Position numbers and translations under genes: made by a program. Of a DNA stretch of 64,000 bases, positions 9,364 to 17,358 are shown one piece after another. The notes under the pieces are model-generated. The model ran no database searches. It had not been told where the DNA came from and saw only the letters and a list, made by a program, of their open reading frames with translations. Source of the DNA: Oceanobacillus halophilus (GTDB lineage: Bacteria > Bacillota > Bacilli > Bacillales > Amphibacillaceae). Positions within the stretch are counted from its first letter, which is position 1; every line of letters begins with the position of its first letter. The stretch is taken from positions 496,001 to 560,000 of the forward strand of contig NZ_RBZP01000001.1 in assembly GCF_003628505.1 (NCBI RefSeq), read 5' to 3'.

Positions 9364-9393
9364 GAAAAAATCCTTACACTTAGTAAGGATTTT
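9364..9393 (-). terminator. Terminator of scpA-scpB
   Basis: AAAATCCTTAC (9367-9377) pairs with GTAAGGATTTT (9383-9393); on the minus strand the stem runs into six T. It begins 3 bases after the scpB stop. Confidence 0.85.
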
Positions 9394-9395
9394 AG

Positions 9396-9989
9396 TTAGT
9401 CGTTATTATTTTCTAATTCTTCATTGAACCTTTCAAAGAAAAGATCCGCTTCTTGGTTAACGTCATCAGAGTCATTTGAATCAGGTAAAGGTGGAAGTTC
9501 TTCTAAAGAGGTCAAACCAAAGTAAGTTAGAAACTCTTTACTTGTACCGTACAAGATTGGCCTTCCTACACTATCCTTTCTACCAATCTCTTCAATTAAG
9601 GCTCTTGCAACCAGCGTTTGTACTGGTCGGTCACTTTTCACGCCTCTAATTTCTTCAATCTCTGTTTTGGTAATTGGTTGGCGATACGCAATGATTGCAA
9701 GTGTTTCAAGAGCTGCCTGTGACATTCGACTTGATTCTGGAACTTCTAGCAATTTTTTATAATACTCACTATGTTCAGGCTTCGTTGTTAAATGAAGAAC
9801 ATTATTAGATTCCATAATCATAATGCCACGGTCTCTTCTTTCGTATTCAAATTTCAACTCCTCAATTAAATGATGAATAGTATCATCAGGTATATCCAAT
9901 ATTTTTATTAATTGTTGGATGGTAATCCCTTCATCACCACTTGCAAAAAGAAGTCCTTCAATAACTGCTTTTAATTCTGATATTTCCAC
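9396..9989 (-). CDS. scpB: Segregation and condensation protein B
   Basis: Winged-helix subunit of the SMC-ScpAB condensin complex for chromosome segregation. 197 residues; typical start MEISELKAVIEGLLFASG and conserved middle ALETLAIIAYRQPITKTEIEEI followed by GRPILYGTSKEFLTYFGL. The acidic C-terminal tail is usual. It follows scpA by 3 bases. Confidence 0.96.
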   Translation of the reverse strand: MEISELKAVIEGLLFASGDEGITIQQLIKILDIPDDTIHHLIEELKFEYERRDRGIMIMESNNVLHLTTKPEHSEYYKKLLEVPESSRMSQAALETLAIIAYRQPITKTEIEEIRGVKSDRPVQTLVARALIEEIGRKDSVGRPILYGTSKEFLTYFGLTSLEELPPLPDSNDSDDVNQEADLFFERFNEELENNND

Positions 9990-9992
9990 AAG

Positions 9993-10730
9993 TTATGCCT
10001 CCATACAATATACATATAATGCCTCAAAGTGTTTTTCTTGTTTGCAGTAAACCTCACGAGCCTTCATTAATTCCAATAATGCCATGAATGTGACAACAAC
10101 GTGTGTACGTGAAGGGTATGGGAATAACTGGTCAAATGCGATTCCATTTTTCGATTTTTTCACCATTTTCAGCACATCGGTCATACGTTCTTCAATTGGG
10201 ATTTCGGAACGACTGACTTTCGTATCTAGCGGAGTGTTCCATTTTTTTCGTTCAAACATTTTTCCGAGTGCATTTAACATATCATAAACCGAAACATTTC
10301 CTGGAGTAACTGGCTTTTTTTCCTGTTTTAATTCTTTAAATATAGAAGGAGCACGGGTAAATATCTGGTTAGCCCCTTCCTCTTTTTCTTTTAATCTAGA
10401 TGCCGCTTCTTTATATTTACGGTATTCAATCAGACGCTCCATTAATTCTTCTCGAGGATCTTCCATGTATTCTTCCGATTCTTCTTCCATTTCCTGCTTT
10501 GGAAGGAGCATTTGACTCTTAATCGCTACAAGAGTGGAAGCCATTACTAAATATTCACTTGCTATATTTAATTCCAAGCGCTGCATGGTATGAATGTAGT
10601 CCATATATTGCTTAGTTAGTTCAGCCATAGGGATATCATAAATATCTATTTCATATTTATTTATTAAATGCAGTAATAAATCAAGCGGACCTTCAAATGC
10701 ATCTAATCTAACCTGATATGCTTGATTCAC
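9993..10730 (-). CDS. scpA: Segregation and condensation protein A
   Basis: Kleisin subunit that bridges SMC heads in the bacterial condensin. I place the start at GTG 10730, where AAAGGAAG stands 7 bases upstream; a TTG at 10757 is in frame but has no ribosome site. About 245 residues, beginning VNQAYQVRLDAFEGPLDLLL, the kleisin N-terminal signature, with a charged middle (EEESEEYMEDPREELMERL) and a winged-helix C terminus. First gene of scpAB. Confidence 0.95.
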   Translation of the reverse strand: MNQAYQVRLDAFEGPLDLLLHLINKYEIDIYDIPMAELTKQYMDYIHTMQRLELNIASEYLVMASTLVAIKSQMLLPKQEMEEESEEYMEDPREELMERLIEYRKYKEAASRLKEKEEGANQIFTRAPSIFKELKQEKKPVTPGNVSVYDMLNALGKMFERKKWNTPLDTKVSRSEIPIEERMTDVLKMVKKSKNGIAFDQLFPYPSRTHVVVTFMALLELMKAREVYCKQEKHFEALYVYCMEA

Positions 10731-10823
10731 TGATTTTCTTCCTTTCTTTCCTCGCAATTTATTTAATATTGTAACAAGCGCCTATACATCAAAACGTAAG
10801 TCAACATAAGTTATTAACGTAAG

Positions 10824-10848
10824 ATAAATGTTACCATAAAACATTTAT
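10824..10848. repeat. 9-bp inverted repeat in the scpA/yjcZ divergent region
   Basis: ATAAATGTT (10824-10832) and AACATTTAT (10840-10848) with a 7-base centre, upstream of both divergent genes. It could be an operator; I cannot assign a regulator. Confidence 0.4.
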
Positions 10849-10876
10849 GTAAAGAAGAAAAAGGAGGAGTTTCTTT

Positions 10877-10960
10877 ATGAGTCATGGTTATAGCGGAGGA
10901 TTTGCGTTAATCGTCGTATTGTTCATTCTTTTAATTATCGTTGGTGCTGCTTGGTTCTAA
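10877..10960 (+). CDS. YjcZ-family tiny membrane sporulation protein
   Basis: A 27-residue single-membrane-helix peptide: MSHGYSGGFALIVV, then a hydrophobic stretch ending GAAWF. The glycine-rich start plus the FALIVVLFILLIIVGA core is the hallmark of the YjcZ/tiny-TM family found in several copies in Bacillaceae and linked to sporulation; exact function unknown. A strong AAAGGAGGAG ribosome site precedes the ATG. Monocistronic, divergent from scpA and convergent with ribT, with a terminator 27 bases downstream. Easy to miss because of its size. Confidence 0.9.
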   Translation: MSHGYSGGFALIVVLFILLIIVGAAWF

Positions 10961-10986
10961 AAATATAGGAACACTTTTTCACTTAA

Positions 10987-11016
10987 AAGCCAGCCCTTTA
11001 TTATAAGGGCTGGCTT
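10987..11016. terminator. Terminator between yjcZ-like gene and ribT
   Basis: AAGCCAGCCCTT (10987-10998) pairs perfectly with AAGGGCTGGCTT (11005-11016), a GC-rich 12-bp stem with a 6-base loop between convergent genes. Likely bidirectional although the T tails are short. Confidence 0.75.
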
Positions 11017-11036
11017 ACTGTTTGAGAATTCTTGTT

Positions 11037-11405
11037 TTAATTTTGGACATTATCCATTTTACATTTTTTATAAAATTCCTGGACTTCCTCACTTGCAAAA
11101 ACAGTATACTTTTCTTGATAATATCGATTTAGTTCATTTATCATTTTTTTACCAATCCCCATATTACGATGGGATGGGTTCACCGAAACATGTTGCACAA
11201 TAACATTGTTTTCAAATTCAATCCTAACACCGATTGCTCCGAGGACATCATCATCTTCTTTCCATAAGAATAAATGCCAGTTTGCATTCGTTTCATATTC
11301 CTTGATCGTTTGCTGCAATTTTTTTACATCTTTTTTCTCATCAGGCATAAAAGACAATAGTCCCATTGCTATTTTTTCCATATTCTTCTTAAACCGAATT
11401 AACAT
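11037..11405 (-). CDS. ribT: RibT-type GNAT N-acetyltransferase
   Basis: Small GNAT-family acetyltransferase, 122 residues, like RibT that ends the riboflavin operon of B. subtilis; acetyl acceptor not established from sequence. The acetyl-CoA motif is visible near residues 69-88 (VQHVSVNPSHRNMGIGKKMI, with R-N-M-G-I-G), and the start MLIRFKKNMEKIAMGLLSFM fits RibT. The ribDEAH genes that normally accompany it are absent here, so this is an orphan copy in its ancestral position. Confidence 0.85.
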   Translation of the reverse strand: MLIRFKKNMEKIAMGLLSFMPDEKKDVKKLQQTIKEYETNANWHLFLWKEDDDVLGAIGVRIEFENNVIVQHVSVNPSHRNMGIGKKMINELNRYYQEKYTVFASEEVQEFYKKCKMDNVQN

Positions 11406-11587
11406 AAAGACCCCTCTTAATATAAGACTATTAGATGATTTGTTAAAAAATAATCATGCTATGTCTATAGAAGTATATATAATATTTATTGCACTAATTA
11501 TGATGTTTGTCAATAACTGCATAAAATTATTAGTATACGTATTAGTATAAACCAAAATTAACCAATTTATACTTTTAACCCATTAAA

Positions 11588-12040
11588 TTAATACTTTTTC
11601 AACATTTTGTATACAATATAACCATCTGTTTGTCTTTCATTCAACCTTATTGGTATCAAATTCACAAAAAATAACCATAAGTTAAACCAAATAGCAATTT
11701 CAATATAGATGTTTGCTTGTATACTATAGAAAATAGACAAAATAAAAGCAACAATACCATTTAAGAGCGGACCAAATAACGTAACATACACGGACTCATA
11801 CATATTGTAGGGCGGACTCTTGTAACTCATAGTATGTCCGCCCAATATGAAGAAAGAATTGACAACAAATTGGATTTGAAAAATGTTAAAGGTTACTAAT
11901 CTCTTACCTTTTCCAATAAATAATGAAACGAAATCTGCTCTCAGCAATCGTGCAGCAACTGCATGTCCTAATTCATGTATCAATGTACTGATTGGTGCAA
12001 TAAAAAATATTAAAAATACAACAATCTTAATCATTACCAT
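11588..12040 (-). CDS. Small M50-like membrane metalloprotease
   Basis: About 150 residues with three to four membrane segments. The zinc-binding H22-E-L-G-H26 lies in the first helix, and the C terminus has NLIPIRLNERQTDGY, resembling the third-ligand motif (N-P-x-x-x-x-D-G) of site-2 proteases. No PDZ or CBS domain, so it is a minimal version; substrate unknown. The ATG at 12040 lies 10 bases before the end of ppiB; no good ribosome site is visible, so translation may depend on ppiB. The gene is not in the equivalent B. subtilis position as far as I recall. Confidence 0.65.
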   Translation of the reverse strand: MVMIKIVVFLIFFIAPISTLIHELGHAVAARLLRADFVSLFIGKGKRLVTFNIFQIQFVVNSFFILGGHTMSYKSPPYNMYESVYVTLFGPLLNGIVAFILSIFYSIQANIYIEIAIWFNLWLFFVNLIPIRLNERQTDGYIVYKMLKKY

Positions 12041-12049
12041 CAATCAATA

Positions 12050-12487
12050 TTATTCTGAAAAGACCTTCACTTCTGTCATTATATCACCATTTTTCATAGC
12101 TCTAGCTGTTTCGAGACCTGAAGTTACTTTTCCAAAAACTGTATGGACTCCATCTAAATGCGGTTGCGGTTCATGCACAATAAAAAACTGACTTGATCCA
12201 GTATCTTTGCCAGCATGCGCCATGGACAAGCTACCAGCCTCATGCTTATGTGGGTTTCCTTCCGTCTCACATTTGATGGTGGTACCACTTCCCCCCATTC
12301 CAGTTCCTGTAGGATCTCCTCCTTGACTAACAAATCCAGGAATTACTCTATGGAATGTTACTCCATTATAAAATCCACTATTTGCTAACTTTTCAAAGTT
12401 TGCTACTGTATTTGGTGCTTCATTTGGGAAAAATTCAATTTCAATCTTTTCTCCATTTTCCATTAAAATATATCCTTTTTTAGACAT
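12050..12487 (-). CDS. ppiB: Peptidyl-prolyl cis-trans isomerase (cyclophilin) PpiB
   Basis: Cytoplasmic cyclophilin that speeds proline isomerisation in folding proteins. 145 residues with the signature [19 protein letters not shown], catalytic arginine in FHR, and GSSQFFI and [12 protein letters not shown] motifs. Located next to lysA as in B. subtilis. Start ATG with an AAAGGAG site upstream. Confidence 0.96.
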   Translation of the reverse strand: MSKKGYILMENGEKIEIEFFPNEAPNTVANFEKLANSGFYNGVTFHRVIPGFVSQGGDPTGTGMGGSGTTIKCETEGNPHKHEAGSLSMAHAGKDTGSSQFFIVHEPQPHLDGVHTVFGKVTSGLETARAMKNGDIMTEVKVFSE

Positions 12488-12570
12488 GTAATAATCTCCT
12501 TTAATAAATTTATATTAACATAGTTATTTTATCATTTAATAGTAATAATTCAAAAGGATGTTATACTCAG

Positions 12571-13878
12571 TTATTCATACGAGAGGTCATTTTTCACAAC
12601 ATCTTCATACGTTTCTCTCTTAACAACTAATTTATCTACTCCATTTTCTACAAAGACAACTGCTGCATTAGGAATACGATTATAATGACTAGCCATCGAA
12701 TAGCCATAAGCTCCCGTTGAAAATACTGCCAAAACATCTCCATGATCAACCTCTGGGACATCTAAATCCCAGATAAGCATATCACCTGATTCACAACATT
12801 TTCCTGCTACAGATACTTTATTGGAAACAGGAACATTCGCTTTATTTGCAACCACTGCCTCATATTTCGCCTGATATAATGCCGGTCTAATATTATCTGT
12901 CATACCTCCATCAACTGAAATATATTGACGTACTCCTGGTATATCTTTCATTGCTCCAATGGTATATAACGAAATCCCTGCGTTCCCTACAATCGCTCTA
13001 CCTGGTTCAATCCAGATTTCCGGCATTGGCATATCCAGTGCTTTTGTGTGTTTTTCAACAGATTTAACTAATCCTTCAACATATACATGGTGTGGTAATG
13101 GTTTATCCTCTTTCGTATACCTGATACCAAATCCACCACCCAGATTTACAACTTCAGGCGTATAGTTGTAAATTGTCTTCCATTTTTCTAATTCACGAAA
13201 TAGCATATCGACTGCTATTTCAAAACCTTCTGTTTCAAATATTTGCGAACCAATATGACAGTGAAGTCCTTTAAACTGAATGGAATCATAATTTTGTATA
13301 AGTTTAAAGGCTTCTTCTGCTTGTCCGTTTTGTAAGTCAAAACCAAATTTTGAATCTTCATTTCCTGTCATAATATATTCATGTGTATGTGATTCAACCC
13401 CTGGTGTAACTCGCATTAACACATCTATTTTTTCTTTGTTTTGTTTTGTTAAGGCGTCAATCAGTTTAATATCGTGAAAATTATCTACCACAATACAGCC
13501 AATTTTATTTTCTATTGCCATTGCAATTTCTTCTTGGCTTTTATTATTTCCATGAAGGTGAATTCTTTCTTTCGGAAATCCAGCTTGTAAAGCTGTGTAT
13601 AATTCTCCTTCTGAAACAACGTCTAAACATAAATTCTCCTGTTTAGCAACTTGTAGCATTGCAATAGATGAAAATGCTTTACTTGCATAAGCAACTTTAG
13701 CTTTTACTCCAAGATTTTGAAACGTATTTACAAAGTCACGAGCATTTTGACGTATGATTGAAACGTCATATACATATAAAGGTGTGCCATATTTTTCTGC
13801 TAACTGTACCGTATCAATTCCACCTATCTCTAGGTGCCCGTTATCATTAACGGGAAATGGATGATAATTTGTAATCAT
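12571..13878 (-). CDS. lysA: Diaminopimelate decarboxylase
   Basis: PLP enzyme of the last step of lysine synthesis (meso-diaminopimelate to lysine). Start at ATG 13878, after GGGGGAA; an in-frame upstream codon at 13920 lacks a ribosome site. About 435 residues. The PLP lysine lies in VAYASKAFSS, the glycine-rich phosphate loop in VNLGGGFGIRY, and the CESGD motif (GKCCESGDMLIW) gives the cysteine and glutamate of the active site. No lysine riboswitch is present in the short upstream gap. Confidence 0.96.
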   Translation of the reverse strand: MITNYHPFPVNDNGHLEIGGIDTVQLAEKYGTPLYVYDVSIIRQNARDFVNTFQNLGVKAKVAYASKAFSSIAMLQVAKQENLCLDVVSEGELYTALQAGFPKERIHLHGNNKSQEEIAMAIENKIGCIVVDNFHDIKLIDALTKQNKEKIDVLMRVTPGVESHTHEYIMTGNEDSKFGFDLQNGQAEEAFKLIQNYDSIQFKGLHCHIGSQIFETEGFEIAVDMLFRELEKWKTIYNYTPEVVNLGGGFGIRYTKEDKPLPHHVYVEGLVKSVEKHTKALDMPMPEIWIEPGRAIVGNAGISLYTIGAMKDIPGVRQYISVDGGMTDNIRPALYQAKYEAVVANKANVPVSNKVSVAGKCCESGDMLIWDLDVPEVDHGDVLAVFSTGAYGYSMASHYNRIPNAAVVFVENGVDKLVVKRETYEDVVKNDLSYE

Positions 13879-13940
13879 AAAATATTCCCCCGAATGTTCA
13901 AATAAAATGAATAAAAACACTTTACCATATAGAAGCGGAA

Positions 13941-13969
13941 AAAAAAAGTGCTAACCATGTCAGTTAGCT
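13941..13969 (-). terminator. Terminator of the spoVA operon
   Basis: GCTAAC and GTTAGC form a 6-bp stem with a 7-base loop, followed on the minus strand by a run of eight or more T. The first arm overlaps the stop codon of spoVAF (13964-13966). Confidence 0.8.
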
Positions 13970-15451
13970 CTTTTTTTTCGTTGGCTGTCTATAATTATTT
14001 TTTGGATGTACTACAATAGGTCTTTCATTAGCGTACGGTACTGGAATACGTAATAGAGTATGAACCATCGCTTTTGCATTAAAAGGAATGAACGGCCATA
14101 AATATGGAGTTTTTAATGATTTTAAATTAATTAGATACAACATATGAATAACAAAAGCTATTGCAAAACCTGGAACACCAAAGAAACCGACCGATAGAAT
14201 CAAAAATATTCCCATTAACTTATTTGCAACACTCAATTCATAACTAGGAGTTACATAAGACCCGATGGCACTAACGGAAACATACAGAATCACTTCAGGA
14301 CTAAGCATGCCTACATCAATGGCAATTTGTCCAATTAATACCGCTGCAATCAGTCCCATGGAAGTAGATAAGGGGGTCGGTGTATGAATAGCAGCCATCC
14401 GTAAAAACTCAATTCCGATTTCAGCTAAAATAATCTGGACCATAATAGGAATATTTCCTTCTTCGTTTGGCCCTATAAAGGATAATTCCTTTGGCAACAA
14501 GGTTGGGTCTAATACAAATAATAACCAAACAGGTAATAGATATAAGGAAGCAAATACACCAAGGTATCGAATTAATCGTATAAATGTCCCAATGGATGGA
14601 GTTTGTCGATACTCCTCCGCGTGTTGCATATGATGAAAAAACGTGGTAGGGATGATAATTACACTTGGTGATGTATCTACCATAACCAATACATGCCCCT
14701 CCAGTAAATGACTGGCAGCAACATCTGGCCTTTCTGTATACCTAACCAATGGATAATGATTCCATTTCCTTTCAATAAAAAACTCATCAACCGTTTTGTC
14801 AGCCATCGAAATACCATCTACATCAATTGTTTCAATCTTTTCCTTTATTATATTTATTAAGCCTTCATCAGCGATATCCTGCACATAACTTATACAAACA
14901 TCTGTTTTAGAACGTTCACCGATTTTCAACATTTCGTGTCGCAATCTCTCATCTCGTATTCTTCTTCGAGTAAGTGCTGTATTCTCAATGATATTTTCAG
15001 TAAAACCATCTCTAGCGCCACGAATTACTTTTTCTGTATCTGGTTCTTGAGGAGTTCTACCTGGATAACTTCTAACATCTACTATTAATGCCTGGTCTTC
15101 TCCTTGTACGAATACAGCTACTAAACCTGAGAGAACTTGGTCCACCACTTCATCCATTGTTTCAACTGGATCTACTTGCTGGTGAACCAAACGATTATTT
15201 ATAATTTCAGGTAGCTTCCGGTTATTACTTTCGAAATCATTGATTTCAATTATTTTCTTCATTAGTTCCTGTATAGTTGAAGTATCACATAAACCAGTTA
15301 CATAATATATTTGTACTTTCTTTTTTAAAACAATAAGTTCACGAAAACCAACATCGAAAGATACTTCAAGTCCTAATTTTTCTTCCATATACTCTTGGTT
15401 TTTGGTTATATGTGCAGATACTGGAACTTTATTATTTGTTTTCTTACTCAC
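13964..15451 (-). CDS. spoVAF: Stage V sporulation protein AF (GerA/SpoVAF family)
   Basis: 495-residue inner spore membrane protein of the GerA-type A-subunit family; last gene of the spoVA operon, which handles dipicolinic acid movement in spores. A hydrophilic N-terminal half (about 1-290) carries conserved PGRTPQEPDTEKVIRGARDG and NTALTRRRIRD motifs; the C-terminal half has about five membrane segments and ends in a basic tail. It follows spoVAB by 18 bases, so the spoVAC, D and E genes that normally lie between them are missing from this locus. Confidence 0.93.
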   Translation of the reverse strand: MSKKTNNKVPVSAHITKNQEYMEEKLGLEVSFDVGFRELIVLKKKVQIYYVTGLCDTSTIQELMKKIIEINDFESNNRKLPEIINNRLVHQQVDPVETMDEVVDQVLSGLVAVFVQGEDQALIVDVRSYPGRTPQEPDTEKVIRGARDGFTENIIENTALTRRRIRDERLRHEMLKIGERSKTDVCISYVQDIADEGLINIIKEKIETIDVDGISMADKTVDEFFIERKWNHYPLVRYTERPDVAASHLLEGHVLVMVDTSPSVIIIPTTFFHHMQHAEEYRQTPSIGTFIRLIRYLGVFASLYLLPVWLLFVLDPTLLPKELSFIGPNEEGNIPIMVQIILAEIGIEFLRMAAIHTPTPLSTSMGLIAAVLIGQIAIDVGMLSPEVILYVSVSAIGSYVTPSYELSVANKLMGIFLILSVGFFGVPGFAIAFVIHMLYLINLKSLKTPYLWPFIPFNAKAMVHTLLRIPVPYANERPIVVHPKNNYRQPTKKKS

Positions 15452-15469
15452 TTGACTCCCTCGCTTTCC

Positions 15470-15898
15470 TTACAGCTTCACAAATATGGTCCATTGAAAT
15501 AGTGAACCGATAACCTTGCCAAACATAATGGCCATCAGCAAAATAAGAAGACTTTTTTCTAATCGAATTCTTCTTGTTATGATTGGAAAAACATTGAGAA
15601 CTTCGGTAAGAGCAGCTGCTAACAAACCATTAAAAATCCCGTGAAATAATCCCCAAATTATCAATAATAATACCGGATGCTTTAGATTGACTTCAGCAAA
15701 AGAAAGATAAGATCCAAACAGTAACCCCATAACGACACAAGCACTATATACTTTAATAAGCTTATAAGACTTGCTGAGTTGAATAAGTCTAGGAATAATT
15801 CCTAGAACCGTAATAAATGCTACAAAGCCACCGCCCACTGCAAGACCTCCACTGAAGCCAATTATGAGTTGCAATAAATTAATCAGCAGGTTTTCCAA
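15470..15898 (-). CDS. spoVAB: Stage V sporulation protein AB
   Basis: 142-residue membrane protein of the SpoVA dipicolinic-acid channel set. Conserved start region FSGGLAVGGGFVAFITVLGI followed by PRLIQLS, then three more membrane helices. Start codon appears to be TTG at 15898, inside the end of spoVAA (20-base overlap), indicating translational coupling. A weak ribosome site leaves the exact start uncertain. Confidence 0.9.
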   Translation of the reverse strand: MENLLINLLQLIIGFSGGLAVGGGFVAFITVLGIIPRLIQLSKSYKLIKVYSACVVMGLLFGSYLSFAEVNLKHPVLLLIIWGLFHGIFNGLLAAALTEVLNVFPIITRRIRLEKSLLILLMAIMFGKVIGSLFQWTIFVKL

Positions 15899-16502
15899 TA
15901 TTCATCTTATTTTCTTTATGATTTAAGTAATTATCGAGGTCTTGTTGGTAATTAAATATTTCTACTTCAAGCGGACTTGGCTCCTCATTAAATCTTTTAT
16001 TAAACCAATGATTAAAAAATAATAACGTTCCCAGTCCTAAACCAAAAGAATATGGTATTTGTATCCAGAGAGGGAATTCACTCTTTTCTCCTGTCAATAA
16101 ATAGTGAAGCTTTTGATGTACTTCCTGCATACTGACATCGTAATGAAAGTTCATAATAGTCATGGATGTCCCGATAAATAACAAAATCCAGACACAAGTT
16201 ATCACTAATATAGAGGATTTAGAATTTTTAGGTTGCATGACCCTTATAATCGTCTGATTTGTCCCCACTAGTTGAATCTCTACTGATTCGTGCAATCTAG
16301 TTAGGTGCTCTATGATTAAAATGCTGTCTATAACAACTAAATTTTTGTCTTTCTTTGTTATCCGATATATTGGTGTACGCTCTAATTTACTTTTTAAAGA
16401 AGAATCAGGTGTCGAAACATAAGCAATATCCTTTAAATATATTTCTCTCATTTCATGGAGATTAACATTCTTTTTCATTCTCAAATACACAACATTAGTC
16501 AC
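15879..16502 (-). CDS. spoVAA: Stage V sporulation protein AA
   Basis: First gene of the spoVA operon; membrane protein of the spore dipicolinic-acid uptake and release system. I place the start at GTG 16502, after AGGAAGGG, giving about 207 residues, the size of B. subtilis SpoVAA; a TTG at 16550 would place the coding region over the SigG promoter. An N-terminal soluble domain (about 1-110) is followed by two membrane segments (near 100-120 and 150-170) and a polar tail. Confidence 0.9.
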   Translation of the reverse strand: MTNVVYLRMKKNVNLHEMREIYLKDIAYVSTPDSSLKSKLERTPIYRITKKDKNLVVIDSILIIEHLTRLHESVEIQLVGTNQTIIRVMQPKNSKSSILVITCVWILLFIGTSMTIMNFHYDVSMQEVHQKLHYLLTGEKSEFPLWIQIPYSFGLGLGTLLFFNHWFNKRFNEEPSPLEVEIFNYQQDLDNYLNHKENKMNIGKPAD

Positions 16503-16537
16503 AGGCAATCCCTTCCTTAATATTGTTACTGTGTATT

Positions 16538-16567
16538 TAGTATGAACCAAGAATGTCTTTTTTATGA
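16538..16567 (-). promoter_or_regulatory. Candidate SigG promoter for spoVA
   Basis: On the minus strand TCATA, 18 bases, CATACTA. The -10 matches the forespore SigG pattern (CATNNTA) fully; the -35 matches 4 of 5. It lies about 35 bases upstream of the spoVAA GTG, and B. subtilis spoVA is SigG-dependent. Confidence 0.6.
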
Positions 16568-16638
16568 GTGCCTGCTTTATAACGATTGAAACTTCTTTTA
16601 TAATTTACTTCGCATAGTATATAGAGTTCTAATATCTT

Positions 16639-17216
16639 TAATTCAGAATACTACTTTGTCTCCGCTACGGAAATACACTACGCTTTCCGCGGGGAGCTGG
16701 TGAGCCTCCTTCGTGCTGAAAAGCGTGTGCGCCTGCGTCTTCCAGTAGTGCTTCGAAGCGGGCTTTCTCGGTGCAAGGGAACAAGGAAGTATATTCAAGT
16801 AGTCCCCTCACTACGCAGTCTCACCGATGCTCTTCTTCCCGCAGGACAAGGAACGATTCGGCAGCGAAACATCGCACGCAGAAAAAAGTGGTCTTCTTTT
16901 TTCAAAGAGTCACCGTGTATTTCCGCTTAGTTCCTGCTCTACCTAATTTTTACTAGAAAGATTCTGTATTCTAGAAGGACCAACTATCCTAAACGTAAAA
17001 TTATGAAGTTTAGCTTTAAAAATATCTAGTGCATGTAATATAGCGGAGGCAGAATACGGAGACTCCTGCGGGAAAGCACGAGTCTGAAGACCCCGCAGCG
17101 GCGCTTTTTCCGCGAGGAGGCTGAAGCCGTGCCCGCGGAAAGCGGAGTATTCTGCCGGAGCGAATGACAGCAGAAAACATTCATAAGTGTAAGCGAGAGC
17201 TAACTATTCTGAATTA
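16639..17216. repeat. Inverted pair of GC-rich Bacillaceae-type intergenic repeats
   Basis: No gene is supported between spoVAA and the sigF terminator. Instead two GC-rich blocks stand out from AT-rich flanks. Block A (about 16660-16930) reads CGCTTTCCGCGGGGAGCTGG near its left end, and GGAAATACAC (16669-16678) pairs with GTGTATTTCC (16915-16924). Block B (about 17043-17165) is a related sequence in the opposite orientation; GGCAGAATAC (17048-17057) pairs with GTATTCTGCC (17147-17156). The pair is enclosed by a perfect 12-bp inverted repeat, TAATTCAGAATA (16639-16650) and TATTCTGAATTA (17205-17216). The composition resembles GC-rich repeats scattered through Bacillaceae genomes; I give no family name. 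Confidence 0.75.
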
Positions 17217-17293
17217 AATAAATCAGGAGTTTCTATCAATTCCGACACATTTAATAGCAACAATACTTAAGTATATAGTCTTATTACTCAAAA

Positions 17294-17338
17294 AATAAAA
17301 TGACCACCTAACTGTTAGTATGAGTTAGGTGGTCATTT
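17294..17338 (-). terminator. Terminator of the spoIIA operon
   Basis: AAATGACCACCTAACT (17298-17313) pairs with AGTTAGGTGGTCATTT (17323-17338), a 16-bp perfect stem, followed on the minus strand by TTTTATTTTTT. It lies 21 bases after the sigF stop. Confidence 0.9.
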
Positions 17339-17358
17339 AACTTACTCATTAAATTGTC

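Noticed and set aside
10731-10757. TTG start for scpA nine codons upstream
   Set aside because: No ribosome site before it, while the GTG at 10730 has AAAGGAAG at good spacing and begins the conserved sequence.
13879-13963. Riboswitch upstream of lysA
   Set aside because: The gap is under 90 bases and contains only the spoVA terminator.
16700-16956. Two overlapping open frames of 61-76 codons in the repeat region
   Set aside because: They lie within the GC-rich repeat, have no ribosome site, biased composition and no family resemblance.
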